Assembly (NCBI GenBank): GCA_900105895.1
Contig: FNSH01000001.1
Location: forward strand, 930,001-994,000
Reading direction: 5' to 3'
Origin: Atopobium minutum
GTDB taxonomy: Bacteria > Actinomycetota > Coriobacteriia > Coriobacteriales > Atopobiaceae
DNA length: 64,000 nt
Shown: piece after piece, positions 43,936-52,998 of the stretch
Layout of the letters: each line of letters starts with the position of its first letter
Position numbering within the stretch: position 1 is the stretch's first letter
Notes under the pieces: generated by a model
Database searches by the model: none
Told to the model about the DNA's origin: nothing
The model's input: the letters and a program-made list of their open reading frames with translations, nothing else
Translations under genes and position numbers: made by a program

Positions 43936-45102
43936 TTATGCGAAATGCTTAGCCTTATACTTCTTTGCAGCGCCCAAAGCTACACCAAGACCGCCCATTG
44001 CAGCAAGTGCTTGTACAGAAGCTGCTGGATCAGCAGTTTTTGGAAGTGCCTGCTTTGATTTGTCAGATTTCATATGCTTAGGTGCTGGCTTAACGGTTTT
44101 CTTAGAGCCAGTCTGCTGTGTGTGAGTAGCATTATACTCTGCAAGCAGGGTTGCATAGTGCAGGTAAGCGTTCTTTGCATCCTCCTGCAACTGAGCAGCT
44201 ATCTCAGCCTTTTCGATAGCGGCTGCATGAGCCTCATCAAAGGCAGTTTGCTTCTCTGCAACATCTTTTTTAGCAGCCTCAATCTTATCGTTAGCCTCAT
44301 TTTTAACGTTCTCGAGGTTGGCTTGAGCATCCTTCAGGGCAGTCTCAGCGTTAGACTCAGCATCCTTCGTGGTAGCTACGCTTTCCTTAGCCTTAGCGAG
44401 TGCTTCAGCGGCACTGTCTGCAGCAGCCTTAGCGCTTTGCTCGTTAGCAGCAGCTTCCTTCAAAGCATCCTGAGCAGCTTGAAGCTCTTTATTTTTTGTC
44501 TCAGCATTAGACTTGGCAGCAACTACAGCCTTTTCGGTGTCCTCAATTTTAGTTTGAGCTGCCTTATAGGCTAGATCGGCGTCTCCTACTGTAGCCTGAG
44601 CTTCCTTATGCTGAGCCTTTGCAGTTGCATAAGCATTTACAGCTGTTTTAAAGTTGTCGTTAGCAGTGCTCAGCTGTGCCTCTGCCTCTTCACGAGCTTT
44701 AACTGCATTATCATAGGCAGCTTGCTTTTCTGTAACGCCTTTTTCGGCAGCTTCGATATCGCTAGCTGCACCGGCCTCAACATCCTTGAGATGGGCTACA
44801 GCGTCATCCAGTGCTTTTTTAGCTGCGTCTTCAGTAGCTTTGGCGTCTTCAGCGTCCTTCTTAGCGCTATCCGCTTTAGCCTGAGCTTCATCACTCTTGT
44901 TCTTAGCATCGGTAACGTCTTGCTCGGTAACCTTCTTTACCGTCTGCTTATTATCAACAACCTTTGGCTCCATATCCGGCGTGGTGGTTGTCTCTGCAAT
45001 TGGTGGTTGTCTCTGCAATTGCGGATGTTGCCGCAGACAATCCCATGCCGGTAGCCATAATCGTTGCTACACCTGCTGTAAGAACTTTCTTCGCGGGCCC
45101 AT
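43936..45102 (-). pseudogene. Coiled-coil wall-anchored surface protein with broken signal peptide
   Basis: The 355-residue mature part is almost pure Ala/Lys/Glu/Asp heptad-like coiled coil (AKNKSDEAQAKADSAKKDAED type), ending in LPKTAD, a hydrophobic stretch and KKYKAKHFA, a sortase signal with Ala in place of Gly. The signal peptide (AKKVLTAGVATIMATGMGLSA, cleavage near SAIA-ET) is encoded upstream but in another frame. Two lesions separate them from a normal gene: one base is missing in GGGCCC just after the ATG at 45102 (which has AAGGAG), and a 19-bp tandem duplication shifts the frame at the cleavage site. As read, no intact secreted product can be made. Confidence 0.8.
44982..45021 (+). 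repeat. 19-bp tandem duplication causing a frameshift
   Basis: GGTGGTTGTCTCTGCAATT is present twice in direct succession (44983-45001, 45002-45020). Because 19 is not a multiple of three, it throws the signal peptide out of frame with the mature protein. Removing one copy restores SAIAETTTTPDMEPKV. Confidence 0.92.
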
Positions 45103-45263
45103 AAAGATCTTCTCCTTCTCTCGAGATATAGGGGCAGTTTAAAGTGCGTTAGCTAAAACAAATTATAGATAACTTTTTAGCTTTCGTACAGCTTTCTTAT
45201 GATTGTAGCAATTGTTGGTTTATATACCAACAGGCATTTTTTACTAAACAATAAACTCCAGAT

Positions 45264-45512
45264 ATGGACACAACTGGGGAAATAAATGAAAGCCAATATA
45301 GACGGCTAGTGGGTAATGCAATACGCACCGCACGAGAATCTCAGAAATTATCATTGAGAGACCTAGCCTATATGGCAAATATTGACTATAAATATTTGTG
45401 GCGCGCAGAACATGGAGAGGCCAATATTACAATTAATGTTCTATATAGATTAGCTAAAGCATTAGATATAAGCGTTTCATCCTTGTTTAGATTTGAAAAC
45501 ACCACCTTTTAA
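45264..45512 (+). CDS. XRE-family transcriptional regulator
   Basis: An 82-residue protein that is essentially one Cro/CI-type helix-turn-helix: RLVGNAIRTARESQKLSLRDLAYMANIDYKYLWRAEHGEANITINVLYRLAKALDISV in short overlapping segments, with the recognition helix around DYKYLWRAEHG. Length is typical of small phage- or island-type regulators. No clear Shine-Dalgarno precedes the ATG. It is divergent from the broken surface-protein gene, with about 160 bases between, and could control it. Base composition is AT-rich. Confidence 0.8.
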   Translation: MDTTGEINESQYRRLVGNAIRTARESQKLSLRDLAYMANIDYKYLWRAEHGEANITINVLYRLAKALDISVSSLFRFENTTF

Positions 45513-45515
45513 AAA

Positions 45516-45549
45516 AGATACCAATAGATATTTATATCTATTGGTATCT
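45516..45549. terminator. Terminator after the XRE gene
   Basis: A perfect 15-bp stem (AGATACCAATAGATA with TATCTATTGGTATCT) with loop TTTA. No strong T-run. Confidence 0.65.
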
Positions 45550-45557
45550 ATACGTAT

Positions 45558-45650
45558 CTAATTTATGTATCCTTCGTTGTGATAGTCAACAGCAAGTTTC
45601 TTAGCATTGCCACCATAAGCGACAGACAGTGGCTCGCATAAAAAAAGTTA
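45558..45650 (-). pseudogene. Possible 3' fragment of a lost gene
   Basis: On the minus strand a short open stretch between TAA and TAG reads CEPLSVAYGGNAKKLAVDY then HNEGYIN. It looks like the C-terminal end of a real protein rather than random sequence, but it has no start, no ribosome binding site and no recognised relative. Confidence 0.3.
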
Positions 45651-45716
45651 ACAGTACGATATATTGAAATCAATCATGGTATTCTTGCTTCAATAAAGCT
45701 TTTGGTTGGTGATTAT

Positions 45717-46382
45717 ATGGACATACTTTCTTATATGCATACCAACTCTTTGTGGTTTGAAGACTTTATTACTCGCTTTACCTACCACTCAAATGCCATC
45801 GAGGGCTCTACGCTTTCTTTTGCAGATACCTATGCGATTTTATGGAACGACAACTCCATGAAAGTAAATGCTACTGCTCGTGAACTCTACGATGCAATTA
45901 ACCATAAGTATGCCCTTCAAATAGCTCTGCAAAAACCTTACGAGGAGCTTACCGAGCGACTTATTAAGGATATTGCTATACAAATCAATAAGAATATCAA
46001 CGACATTGACGGCTATAGAAAGACTCAGGTTTACATTCGTTCAAGCGAGTATGTCCCACCTAAAGCCTCTGAGATAAATCAGCTTATGCAACAGTTACTT
46101 TATAACCATGTACATACAGTTTATGACAGTATATTTGAGAAAGAGGCAGCCTTTCACATTACCTTTGAGCATATACATCCCTTTGTTGATGGCAATGGTC
46201 GCACTGGACGTATCCTACTCAACCGAGCGCTTATTGCTGCTAAGGTTGCCCCTATCGTTATTCCTGTTGAATCGAAAAGCAGCTATCTTGAAGCGATAGA
46301 AACATATGATACACAAGGACTTGCGAAGCTTATAGAGAGCCTATCTGTACAGGAAAAGCTGCGAATGAAAGAACAAGCATAA
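45717..46382 (+). CDS. Fic-domain protein, probably cut short by an in-frame stop
   Basis: A 221-residue Fic protein, an enzyme family that usually transfers AMP to a target protein. The active-site motif HPFVDGNGRTGR lies in the C-terminal half, and the N-terminal inhibitory helix motif SNAIEG is at about residues 25-30, so the regulated class with the inhibitor in the same chain. After the TAA at 46380-46382 the same frame stays open for 38 codons (SQEEFEAGIPSAFEVSQ...) to a TGA at 46499, suggesting a lost C-terminal tail. ATG 45717 is chosen; a TTG at 45702 is also possible. Confidence 0.82.
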   Translation: MDILSYMHTNSLWFEDFITRFTYHSNAIEGSTLSFADTYAILWNDNSMKVNATARELYDAINHKYALQIALQKPYEELTERLIKDIAIQINKNINDIDGYRKTQVYIRSSEYVPPKASEINQLMQQLLYNHVHTVYDSIFEKEAAFHITFEHIHPFVDGNGRTGRILLNRALIAAKVAPIVIPVESKSSYLEAIETYDTQGLAKLIESLSVQEKLRMKEQA

Positions 46383-46580
46383 AGCCAAGAAGAATTTGAA
46401 GCTGGCATTCCAAGCGCTTTTGAAGTATCTCAAGCAGCACAAAAGGCATTTGAAGCCGAAAAATCCTCTGAGTCGCACAGTAAAAAATCTATTAAATGAA
46501 AGAATAAGTAATGAAATATGGATCACTATCTACCACTGCAGGGGTGCGTTCTTACGGCTTCTCTAAAGCTTCTAAAACAA

Positions 46581-46612
46581 AGCGTCTACCAGCAAAAACG
46601 CTAGTAGACGCT
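46581..46612 (-). terminator. Terminator of tRNA-Ser (leftward)
   Basis: AGCGTCTAC pairs with GTAGACGCT; read leftward it is followed by TTGTTTTAG. Confidence 0.8.
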
Positions 46613-46622
46613 CATAATGTTC

Positions 46623-46713
46623 TGGCGGAGAGCTGGGGATTCGAACCCCAGATAGGATTTGGTCCTATACTCGCTTAGCAGGCGAGCACCTTCGGCCTCT
46701 CGGTCAGCTCTCC
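46623..46713 (-). tRNA. tRNA-Ser (anticodon GCT)
   Basis: On the minus strand acceptor GGAGAGC pairs with GCTCTCC. The anticodon loop CTGCTAA gives GCT (AGC/AGT codons). A long class II variable arm (TATAGGACCAAATCCTATC), T-arm GGGGTTCGAATCCCC and CCA are present. Confidence 0.96.
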
Positions 46714-46766
46714 AAATAATGGTGCATACGAATAATACCCTACTATAGCAATTTTTGTTAGTATAA

Positions 46767-47753
46767 CTATACGTTTGTATCAAAAATTTCAGACGTTACA
46801 ACAATATTTTGCGGACACTCCAAAAGCGTATCCCAGCTAAAACTTGCTAGGAGTTCATCTGGCGTAAGCGCAGTGTTTGGCGGAACCAATCCTAAAAGGT
46901 GGGCGAGACAACCAATGATTTGTTGAGGCAGCACACCGCGAGCCCTAAGAGCACCCAGATCAAGATCTTTGTTGCGCTTGGAAAGACGATGCCCATCAGG
47001 GGCAATTAACAACGGAATGTGAGCATAACTGGGATGCGGAGCACCCAGTAAATCCTGTAGGTAGAGCTGCCTTGGAACTGAGCTTACTAAATCGCAGCCT
47101 CGCACAATTTGGTTAACACCCATAAGTGCATCATCAAGAACAACGGCAAGCTGGTAGGCATATACACCATCGCCGCGCCTGATAATAAAGTCACCACAAT
47201 CAGTAGCAAGGTTTTGTCGATAAACGCCTTGTACGAGGTCAGAAAAACTGTATACAGCAGCTTTGTCGTCTTGGTTTGGTACTCGTAAGCGTATGGACGG
47301 CATTTTCTCGTGAGCCTTTTGCTGGCGTTGTTCTGATGTGAGCGCGCGACAAGTGCCCGGATAGACATATTTGCCATCGCAGGCGTGAGGAGCAGATCCG
47401 GTATGGAGTTCTGCGCGTGTGCAAAAACAAGGGTAGGTATAACCCTGGTTGGTAAGATCCGCAATGGCCTGGTCGTAGAGCTTAATTCGCTTGCTTTGGA
47501 AGTAGGGGCCTTCGTCCCATGAAAGACCAAGCCACTCAAGATCTGCCATGAGCAGCTGTGCTTGTTGGGGATTGGCGGCTCTTGGGTCAATATCTTCAAT
47601 GCGCAGGATGATTTTTCCTCCGGTGTGTTTGGCACTTAACCAGGCCACAAGCAGGGAGAACACGTTTCCCAAATGCATGCGACCAGAGGGGGAGGGCGCA
47701 AAGCGGCCAACCACAGTCGTGGGATGAGGAAATGTATAGGTCTGAAGCTGCAT
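46767..47753 (-). CDS. gluQ: Glutamyl-Q tRNA(Asp) synthetase
   Basis: A 328-residue homologue of the GluRS catalytic core that glutamylates queuosine in tRNA-Asp. It has GRFAPSPSGRMHLGNVFSLL with the HIGH-like HLGN at about residues 28-31, RIEDIDPR, zinc-type residues CFCTR with PGTC, and the KMSKS-like RLSKRN near residue 250. It lacks the GluRS anticodon-binding domain, which separates it from GltX. tRNA-Ser lies 53 bases downstream on the same strand and may be co-transcribed. Confidence 0.92.
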   Translation of the reverse strand: MQLQTYTFPHPTTVVGRFAPSPSGRMHLGNVFSLLVAWLSAKHTGGKIILRIEDIDPRAANPQQAQLLMADLEWLGLSWDEGPYFQSKRIKLYDQAIADLTNQGYTYPCFCTRAELHTGSAPHACDGKYVYPGTCRALTSEQRQQKAHEKMPSIRLRVPNQDDKAAVYSFSDLVQGVYRQNLATDCGDFIIRRGDGVYAYQLAVVLDDALMGVNQIVRGCDLVSSVPRQLYLQDLLGAPHPSYAHIPLLIAPDGHRLSKRNKDLDLGALRARGVLPQQIIGCLAHLLGLVPPNTALTPDELLASFSWDTLLECPQNIVVTSEIFDTNV

Positions 47754-47799
47754 GACCCTTATGGTAGCTCACCCATACAAGGATATGAACCTGCAAAAT

Positions 47800-47872
47800 A
47801 TACCGTATGGTTAGAAAATATCGTATAGTTAGATTAATAACGAACCATCGTTATATATCGTTATTGGTAACG
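47800..47872. promoter_or_regulatory. Repeat cluster upstream of the DUF2207 gene
   Basis: Two direct repeats, ATACCGTATGGTTAGA (47800) and ATATCGTATAGTTAGA (47818), 18 bases apart, are followed by two inverted repeats: ATAACGA-ACCA-TCGTTAT (47837-47854) and CGTTA-TTGG-TAACG (47859-47872). The density suggests operators in the gluQ/DUF2207 divergent region. Confidence 0.55.
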
Positions 47873-47904
47873 CAATACCGTTTGCTCTGTAAGGCAGGAG
47901 CCCT

Positions 47905-49926
47905 ATGAAGAAGTACGCTATTTTGAAACGGCTGACGTTTGGTGCAGCACTTTGCTGGCTTTTTGCAGTCTTGGTCGTTTTGTTCGGATTGCCACATCAG
48001 GCATGGGCAAAAGACTACTCAATCGAGCAAGTCAAGATTGATGCTACCGTTAACCCTGATGGCTCTATGGACGTAGTGGAAAATCGCACGTTTAACTTTA
48101 ACGGTCGCTTTAATGGCGTGTATTGGAAGATTCCAGAAGGGGTTTACGATGGTCGTGCCATTACGGTTACGGACATCAAAGCGGGACTTGCCGAGAAAGG
48201 TTCGCTTACTCCATACACCCAGCTTACGCAAAATGATTCTGAGAATGACGATACCTTCCAGGTGCTTAACGAGGAGGGCGTCAAGCGCGTTAAGATTTTT
48301 CATCCCGTTAGAAGTGAGCAACAGTCGTACGTCATTAGTTACCGCATCAATAATGCGGTCTCCGTATGGTCGGATTGCGCAGAGCTATATTGGAAGTTTG
48401 TTTCTGACGGCTGGGATGTTCCCTCAAATAATGTGAGTTGTGAAATTCATCTACCTGTTCCAGAAGGGCAAAGCGTTGTTCCCGGAGACAATGTCCGTGC
48501 TTGGGGTCATGGTGCTCTTACGGGACTTGTTACTCAATCAAAAGATAAAAAGGGTGTTCTTTTTACCGTTGATCGGGTCGGGACTTATGAATTTGCCGAA
48601 TCACGCATTACATTTCCCATTAGTTGGGTGGGCGACGTCACACCTATCTCGACAAAGAGGCTGGATGCTATTATCGACGAAGAGACAAAATGGGCCGAGC
48701 AGGCCAATCAAAGGCGTCAGAGTATGCGTGAGTATGAGCAAAGCCGTAAAAAATACACCCAGACTGCGGCTGATTACTTCAAGAACATTTTTATCGCAGC
48801 TTCGCCCATAACCTGCCTTTTGATGGGATTTTTTGCATATAAAAACTATGCTCGCTATCGTCGTTTGCATGAGCCGCTTTTTAAAGACACATATTTCCGC
48901 GATGTTCCTTCTCACGATAATCCCGTGGTGTACTCGATTCTTCAAAACAGAGGAAAGTGCAAGAGCATGTTTCTTACTGCGGGGATTATGCACCTAAGTG
49001 CTATCAAGGCTTTGCGTATTGAGCAGGCAGATGACAAGGACGGATCAGCTTCTTGGAGGCTTACAGCGCTTAAGGAACCCGAGGAGCTAACGGATTCTAT
49101 TGATCGTGCCACCTACGAACTCTTATTCAAAAAGGTTGCCAGTAAGGCAAAACAGCAGTCAAGCAATGAAACGCACAAAGTTATACGTATGAGTGATCTA
49201 GAAGAAGTGGCAAAGGAAAAGCCAGAAAAGTATGCAAACTGGCTGAACTCATGGACTGCTAATGCAGAGCGTGCAGCGTACCATAAACATTATTTTAAGG
49301 ATACCCATAAAAACAGGGTATGGCTCATGACCGTTCTGTGCGGACTTGTGTTTATAGTGCCCTTTGCGCCTATGGCGATAGTGATTCCCTTTATTTTTTC
49401 GGACTGGGGAAACCTGATTGGTCCCGCTGCATGGCTTTGGCCTTTGTATCTTGCATTGCAGGTAGGTACCATGGTGTGGATTACTTCTAAAGCGCGTAAA
49501 ATGAGAAAATTATCTGTCGAAGGTGTAGAACTTGACGCAAAACTGCAAGCGCTTAAACATTGGTTTAACGATTTTACACGTCTCAATGAGGCTGTACCCA
49601 ACGATGTAGTTTTGTGGAGCAAGCTTTTGGTTATTGCTGTGGCACTGGGAGTTTCTCAAAAGGTGCTTGAAGAAATTAGGGTTGCTCTTCCGCAGTATGT
49701 GGATGATGCACAAAGCATTCCAACCTATATATGGCTGAACAGCTACAGCTGGACTGATTCACCACTTTCGACTCTCGATCGCAGCGTTTTGGGTAGTGCT
49801 ACAGCAAGCACTATTGCTTCCTCAAGGGATTCGTTTGGTGGGGGTAGTTTTGGCGGAGGCGGCGGCGGATTTTCCGGTGGCGGAGGCGGCGGCTTCGGCG
49901 GCGGCGGAGGCGGCGGTGCATTTTAA
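47905..49926 (+). CDS. DUF2207-family membrane protein with glycine-rich tail
   Basis: A 673-residue protein. A signal peptide (FGAALCWLFAVLVVLFG, cleavage near AWA-KD) is followed by an extracellular DUF2207 domain (IDATVNPDGSMDVVENRTFNF, GRFNGVYWKIP), a membrane span (IFIAASPITCLLMGFFAYK), a cytoplasmic part with many charged residues, two further spans near 475-530, and a tail that is nearly all Gly, Ser and Phe (GGGSFGGGGGGFSGG). The family is widespread in Gram-positives and its function is unknown. It diverges from gluQ across 151 bases holding a repeat cluster. Confidence 0.88.
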   Translation: MKKYAILKRLTFGAALCWLFAVLVVLFGLPHQAWAKDYSIEQVKIDATVNPDGSMDVVENRTFNFNGRFNGVYWKIPEGVYDGRAITVTDIKAGLAEKGSLTPYTQLTQNDSENDDTFQVLNEEGVKRVKIFHPVRSEQQSYVISYRINNAVSVWSDCAELYWKFVSDGWDVPSNNVSCEIHLPVPEGQSVVPGDNVRAWGHGALTGLVTQSKDKKGVLFTVDRVGTYEFAESRITFPISWVGDVTPISTKRLDAIIDEETKWAEQANQRRQSMREYEQSRKKYTQTAADYFKNIFIAASPITCLLMGFFAYKNYARYRRLHEPLFKDTYFRDVPSHDNPVVYSILQNRGKCKSMFLTAGIMHLSAIKALRIEQADDKDGSASWRLTALKEPEELTDSIDRATYELLFKKVASKAKQQSSNETHKVIRMSDLEEVAKEKPEKYANWLNSWTANAERAAYHKHYFKDTHKNRVWLMTVLCGLVFIVPFAPMAIVIPFIFSDWGNLIGPAAWLWPLYLALQVGTMVWITSKARKMRKLSVEGVELDAKLQALKHWFNDFTRLNEAVPNDVVLWSKLLVIAVALGVSQKVLEEIRVALPQYVDDAQSIPTYIWLNSYSWTDSPLSTLDRSVLGSATASTIASSRDSFGGGSFGGGGGGFSGGGGGGFGGGGGGGAF

Positions 49927-50024
49927 GCACTTTTAGTGAAGGCACTACCGTTCGCCCGCAAAGCGTTTTTGAATAAATATTCTATAAAACGATGCCTTTC
50001 TCGTAATTTTATGCATGTTAGATA

Positions 50025-50071
50025 ATAAGGGGACAGCTGGTTTACAGAAGCAGCTATCCCCTTATGTTTTT
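50025..50071 (+). terminator. Terminator after the DUF2207 gene
   Basis: ATAAGGGGAcAGCTG pairs with CAGCTaTCCCCTTAT around an 11-base loop, followed by GTTTTTG. Confidence 0.9.
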
Positions 50072-50214
50072 GAGAAAAATACCGTTTACAGGCGTGCAAA
50101 ATATATCAAATTGTTTTACAGTAGCTACGCGCTACCATTGCACTGATAGCGCGTTTTGTTTCGCGCCCATTCGTATACCGCGAGTGGACAATCCGTCGAT
50201 CTAGAGGAGACACA

Positions 50215-51174
50215 ATGGCAAAGTCTGGCGCAAGCCGCGTCGTCATCGCCCTTGGTGGCAACGCTCTTGGCAACACCCCCGAAGAGCAAATTGAGCGCGT
50301 TCGCAACGCTGCCCCCATCCTGCTTAGGGTTATCGAGCAGGGCAACGAGATCATCATCACCCACGGCAATGGCCCTCAGGTTGGCATGATCCAAAAGGCA
50401 TTTACCTATGCAAACCAGACCGACGAGTCCATCCCCACCATGGACCTTCCTGAGTGCGGTGCTATGAGCCAGGGCTACATTGGCTATCACCTGCAGCAGG
50501 CAATTGGTGCCGCTATGCACAAGTCTTACAAGCGTTGGCACGTTGCTTCTGTTGTAACTCAGATTGAGGTAGACCCTGACGATCCTGCATTCCAGAACCC
50601 CACCAAGCCCATTGGTGCATTCCTTACCAAGGAGCAGGCAGATGCAGAGAAGGCAGCTCATCCTGACATGATCTTTGTAGAGGATTCCGGCCGTGGTTAT
50701 CGTCGCGTTGTTGCTTCTCCTGAGCCCAAGAAGATTGTTGAGAACGAGTCCATCCTTAACCTTCTGGACAACGAGTTTATCGTTATCGCTTGTGGCGGCG
50801 GCGGCATTCCTGTAGTTCGTGACTACAGCGATAAGGGTGCTTACAAGGGTCAGGCTGCCGTTATCGATAAGGACATGGGCGGTGAGCTTCTCGCTGAGGA
50901 CTGCTCTGCAGACACCCTCGTTCTTCTTACCGCTGTTGATCACGTTGCCATTAACTTTGGCAAGCCTGATCAGAAGGATCTTGAGGACATCACCACTGAA
51001 GAGGCACGTCAGTACCTTGAGCAGGGCCAGTTTGGCAAGGGTTCTATGGAGCCTAAGGTTCGCGCTGCTGTTAAGTTTGCAGAGAGCCGTCCTGGCCGCG
51101 TGTGCATCATTGGTTCTTTGGATAAGGCTGCCGAGGCTATGGCCGGCCTTTCCGGTACTCGCATTCACGCCTAA
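50215..51174 (+). CDS. arcC: Carbamate kinase
   Basis: A 319-residue amino-acid kinase-fold enzyme that converts carbamoyl phosphate plus ADP to ATP, CO2 and ammonia; the last, energy-yielding step of arginine- or agmatine-deiminase routes. It shows VIALGGNALG at the N-terminus, THGNGPQVGM, IACGGGGIPVV and VIDKDMGGELLAEDC. AGAGGAG precedes the ATG. No arginine deiminase is in the window; the agmatine genes lie 3-7 kb downstream, separated by purH and a LuxR-type regulator, and are the likely source of carbamoyl phosphate. Codon use is strongly biased, suggesting high expression. Confidence 0.95.
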   Translation: MAKSGASRVVIALGGNALGNTPEEQIERVRNAAPILLRVIEQGNEIIITHGNGPQVGMIQKAFTYANQTDESIPTMDLPECGAMSQGYIGYHLQQAIGAAMHKSYKRWHVASVVTQIEVDPDDPAFQNPTKPIGAFLTKEQADAEKAAHPDMIFVEDSGRGYRRVVASPEPKKIVENESILNLLDNEFIVIACGGGGIPVVRDYSDKGAYKGQAAVIDKDMGGELLAEDCSADTLVLLTAVDHVAINFGKPDQKDLEDITTEEARQYLEQGQFGKGSMEPKVRAAVKFAESRPGRVCIIGSLDKAAEAMAGLSGTRIHA

Positions 51175-51202
51175 GTTGCACTTGTTTAAAACAAAGGCTT
51201 AA

Positions 51203-51240
51203 AAATAGAGTCCGTCGATTTCGGCGGGCTCTATTTCGTT
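51203..51240 (+). terminator. Terminator of arcC
   Basis: AAATAGAG pairs with CTCTATTT with a further G/C-rich inner stem (CCGTCG/CGGCGG), followed by CGTTG. The T-run is part of the stem base. Confidence 0.75.
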
Positions 51241-51330
51241 GTATGGCTATGAATTACCCTCACATGCTGTACTGTTTTCTCGTCTACGCTACACTAACAC
51301 TAGGTAAACCGTGACCCCAAAGGAGACTCC

Positions 51331-52949
51331 ATGGCCGAGATGCCCATTAAGCGCGCACTTGTTTCGGTAACTGATAAAACAGGCGTTGTTGAGTTTGTAA
51401 AGACGCTCGAAACTGAGTTTGGTGTCGAGGTGATTTCCACGGGGGCACCGCGCGTCTTTTGGCAGAGGCTGGCGTTGCCGTTACGCCTATAGAGCAGTAC
51501 ACCGGTTTTCCTGAGATGATGGATGGGCGTGTTAAGACTCTGCATCCCAAGGTGCATGGCGGTCTGCTGTGCCGTCGTGATGATGAGCAGCATCTGGCGG
51601 ATGCCGCTGCTCATAATATTAAAATGATTGATCTTGTATGCGTTAACCTGTATGAATTTGAGAAAACCATCGCTCAGCCTGACGTGACCTTTGCAGATGC
51701 AATTGAGCACATTGATATTGGTGGCCCCTCTATGCTGCGCTCTGCGGCAAAGAATAATGAGTCTGTGACAGTGGTCAGTGATCCAGCTGATTATGACAGC
51801 ATTTTGGATGAAATGCGTGCTCATGCTGGCGCTACCACCTTGGAAACGCGCCGCAGGCTCGCACTTAAGGTGTACTCCACCACGGCGGCTTATGATACAG
51901 CCATTTCTACCTGGCTTGCTGGTCAGCTTGATTCGGATCAGAAAGATGGTTCTGAGCATCACGAGGGTAACTCTGAGTTCCCCGAGCACCTGGTCATACG
52001 TGCTGTTAAGGAACAGGATCTGCGCTATGGCGAGAACCCCCGCCAAGCTGCGGCGTTCTATGTGGATCCCGATGCATCTGAGCATTCCCTTGCACGAGCA
52101 AAGCAAATTCAGGGCAAGCCTTTGTCCTATAACAACTTGCTCGATACCGATGCTGCCTGGAGCGCTGTGCGTGAGTTTGATGATCCTGCCGTTATCATTC
52201 TTAAGCATCAAAATCCCTGTGGCTCTGCAACAGCCCAAGACGTCACCACTGCCTACGATCGCGCCTTTGCCTGCGATCCCGTATCTGCTTTTGGCGGCAT
52301 TATTGCTGTCAACCGAGAAGTACCGCTGTCATTGGTAGAGCACTTTGCGGACGTTAATAAGCAGTTTGTTGAAGTCATGATCGCTCCTAGCTATACGCCT
52401 GAAGCGCTTGAACGTTTGTCCAAGCGCACTAATATGCGCGTATTGGCAACCGGTGGCGTAGACCGCACAATTGGCCATGAGGTTCGTGCGGTAGATGGCG
52501 GCATCCTCGTGCAGGACATCGACCATGTTGATGAGGACAGCGCGAGCTTTACCGTTCCTACCAAGTGTCAACCTACCCAGGAAGAAATGGACGATCTTCT
52601 GTTTGCTTGGAAGGTCTGCAAAACGGTTAAGTCTAATGCAATTTTGGTTGCTAAGGATAAGGCTGGCCTTGGTATGGGACCAGGACAGCCCAACCGTGTT
52701 GATGCTGCCCTATTAGCTTGCGAGCGTGCACAGAAAGCCTGTGAGCGCATGGAGCTAACAACAACAGGGTTGGTTGCGGCTTCCGATGCCTTCTTCCCCT
52801 TCCGTGATACGGTAGACCTATTGGCAAAGTATGGCGTAACTGCCATTATCCAGCCTGGTGGCAGCATGCGCGACGATGAGTCCATTGCAGCCTGTGATGA
52901 GCACGGGATTGCTATGGTCTTTACCGGCAATCGCCACTTCCGCCATTAG
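51331..52949 (+). pseudogene. purH: Bifunctional AICAR transformylase/IMP cyclohydrolase, one-base frameshift
   Basis: Two frames together give about 539 residues of PurH, which performs the last two steps of IMP synthesis. The first frame from ATG 51331 (after AAGGAG) reads [15 protein letters not shown] to EVISTG; the second continues [35 protein letters not shown], then YGENPRQAA, LKHQNPCG, AFGGIIA and ending VFTGNRHFRH. The break is the G-run 51441-51445: a sixth G restores [13 protein letters not shown]. All domains are intact otherwise, so a sequencing error is quite possible, since purB and purC are intact. Confidence 0.88.
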
Positions 52950-52998
52950 GGGTTCTCGTAGGCTAACTTGCGGGCTACTTTGTAAGCTAGCTTGTGGA

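Noticed and set aside
50125-51168. A 347-codon minus-strand frame opposite arcC
   Set aside because: Fully antisense to a clear carbamate kinase; no ribosome binding site and no recognisable product.
51300-52238. A 312-codon minus-strand frame opposite purH
   Set aside because: Antisense shadow of purH, which has conserved motifs throughout in the plus frames.
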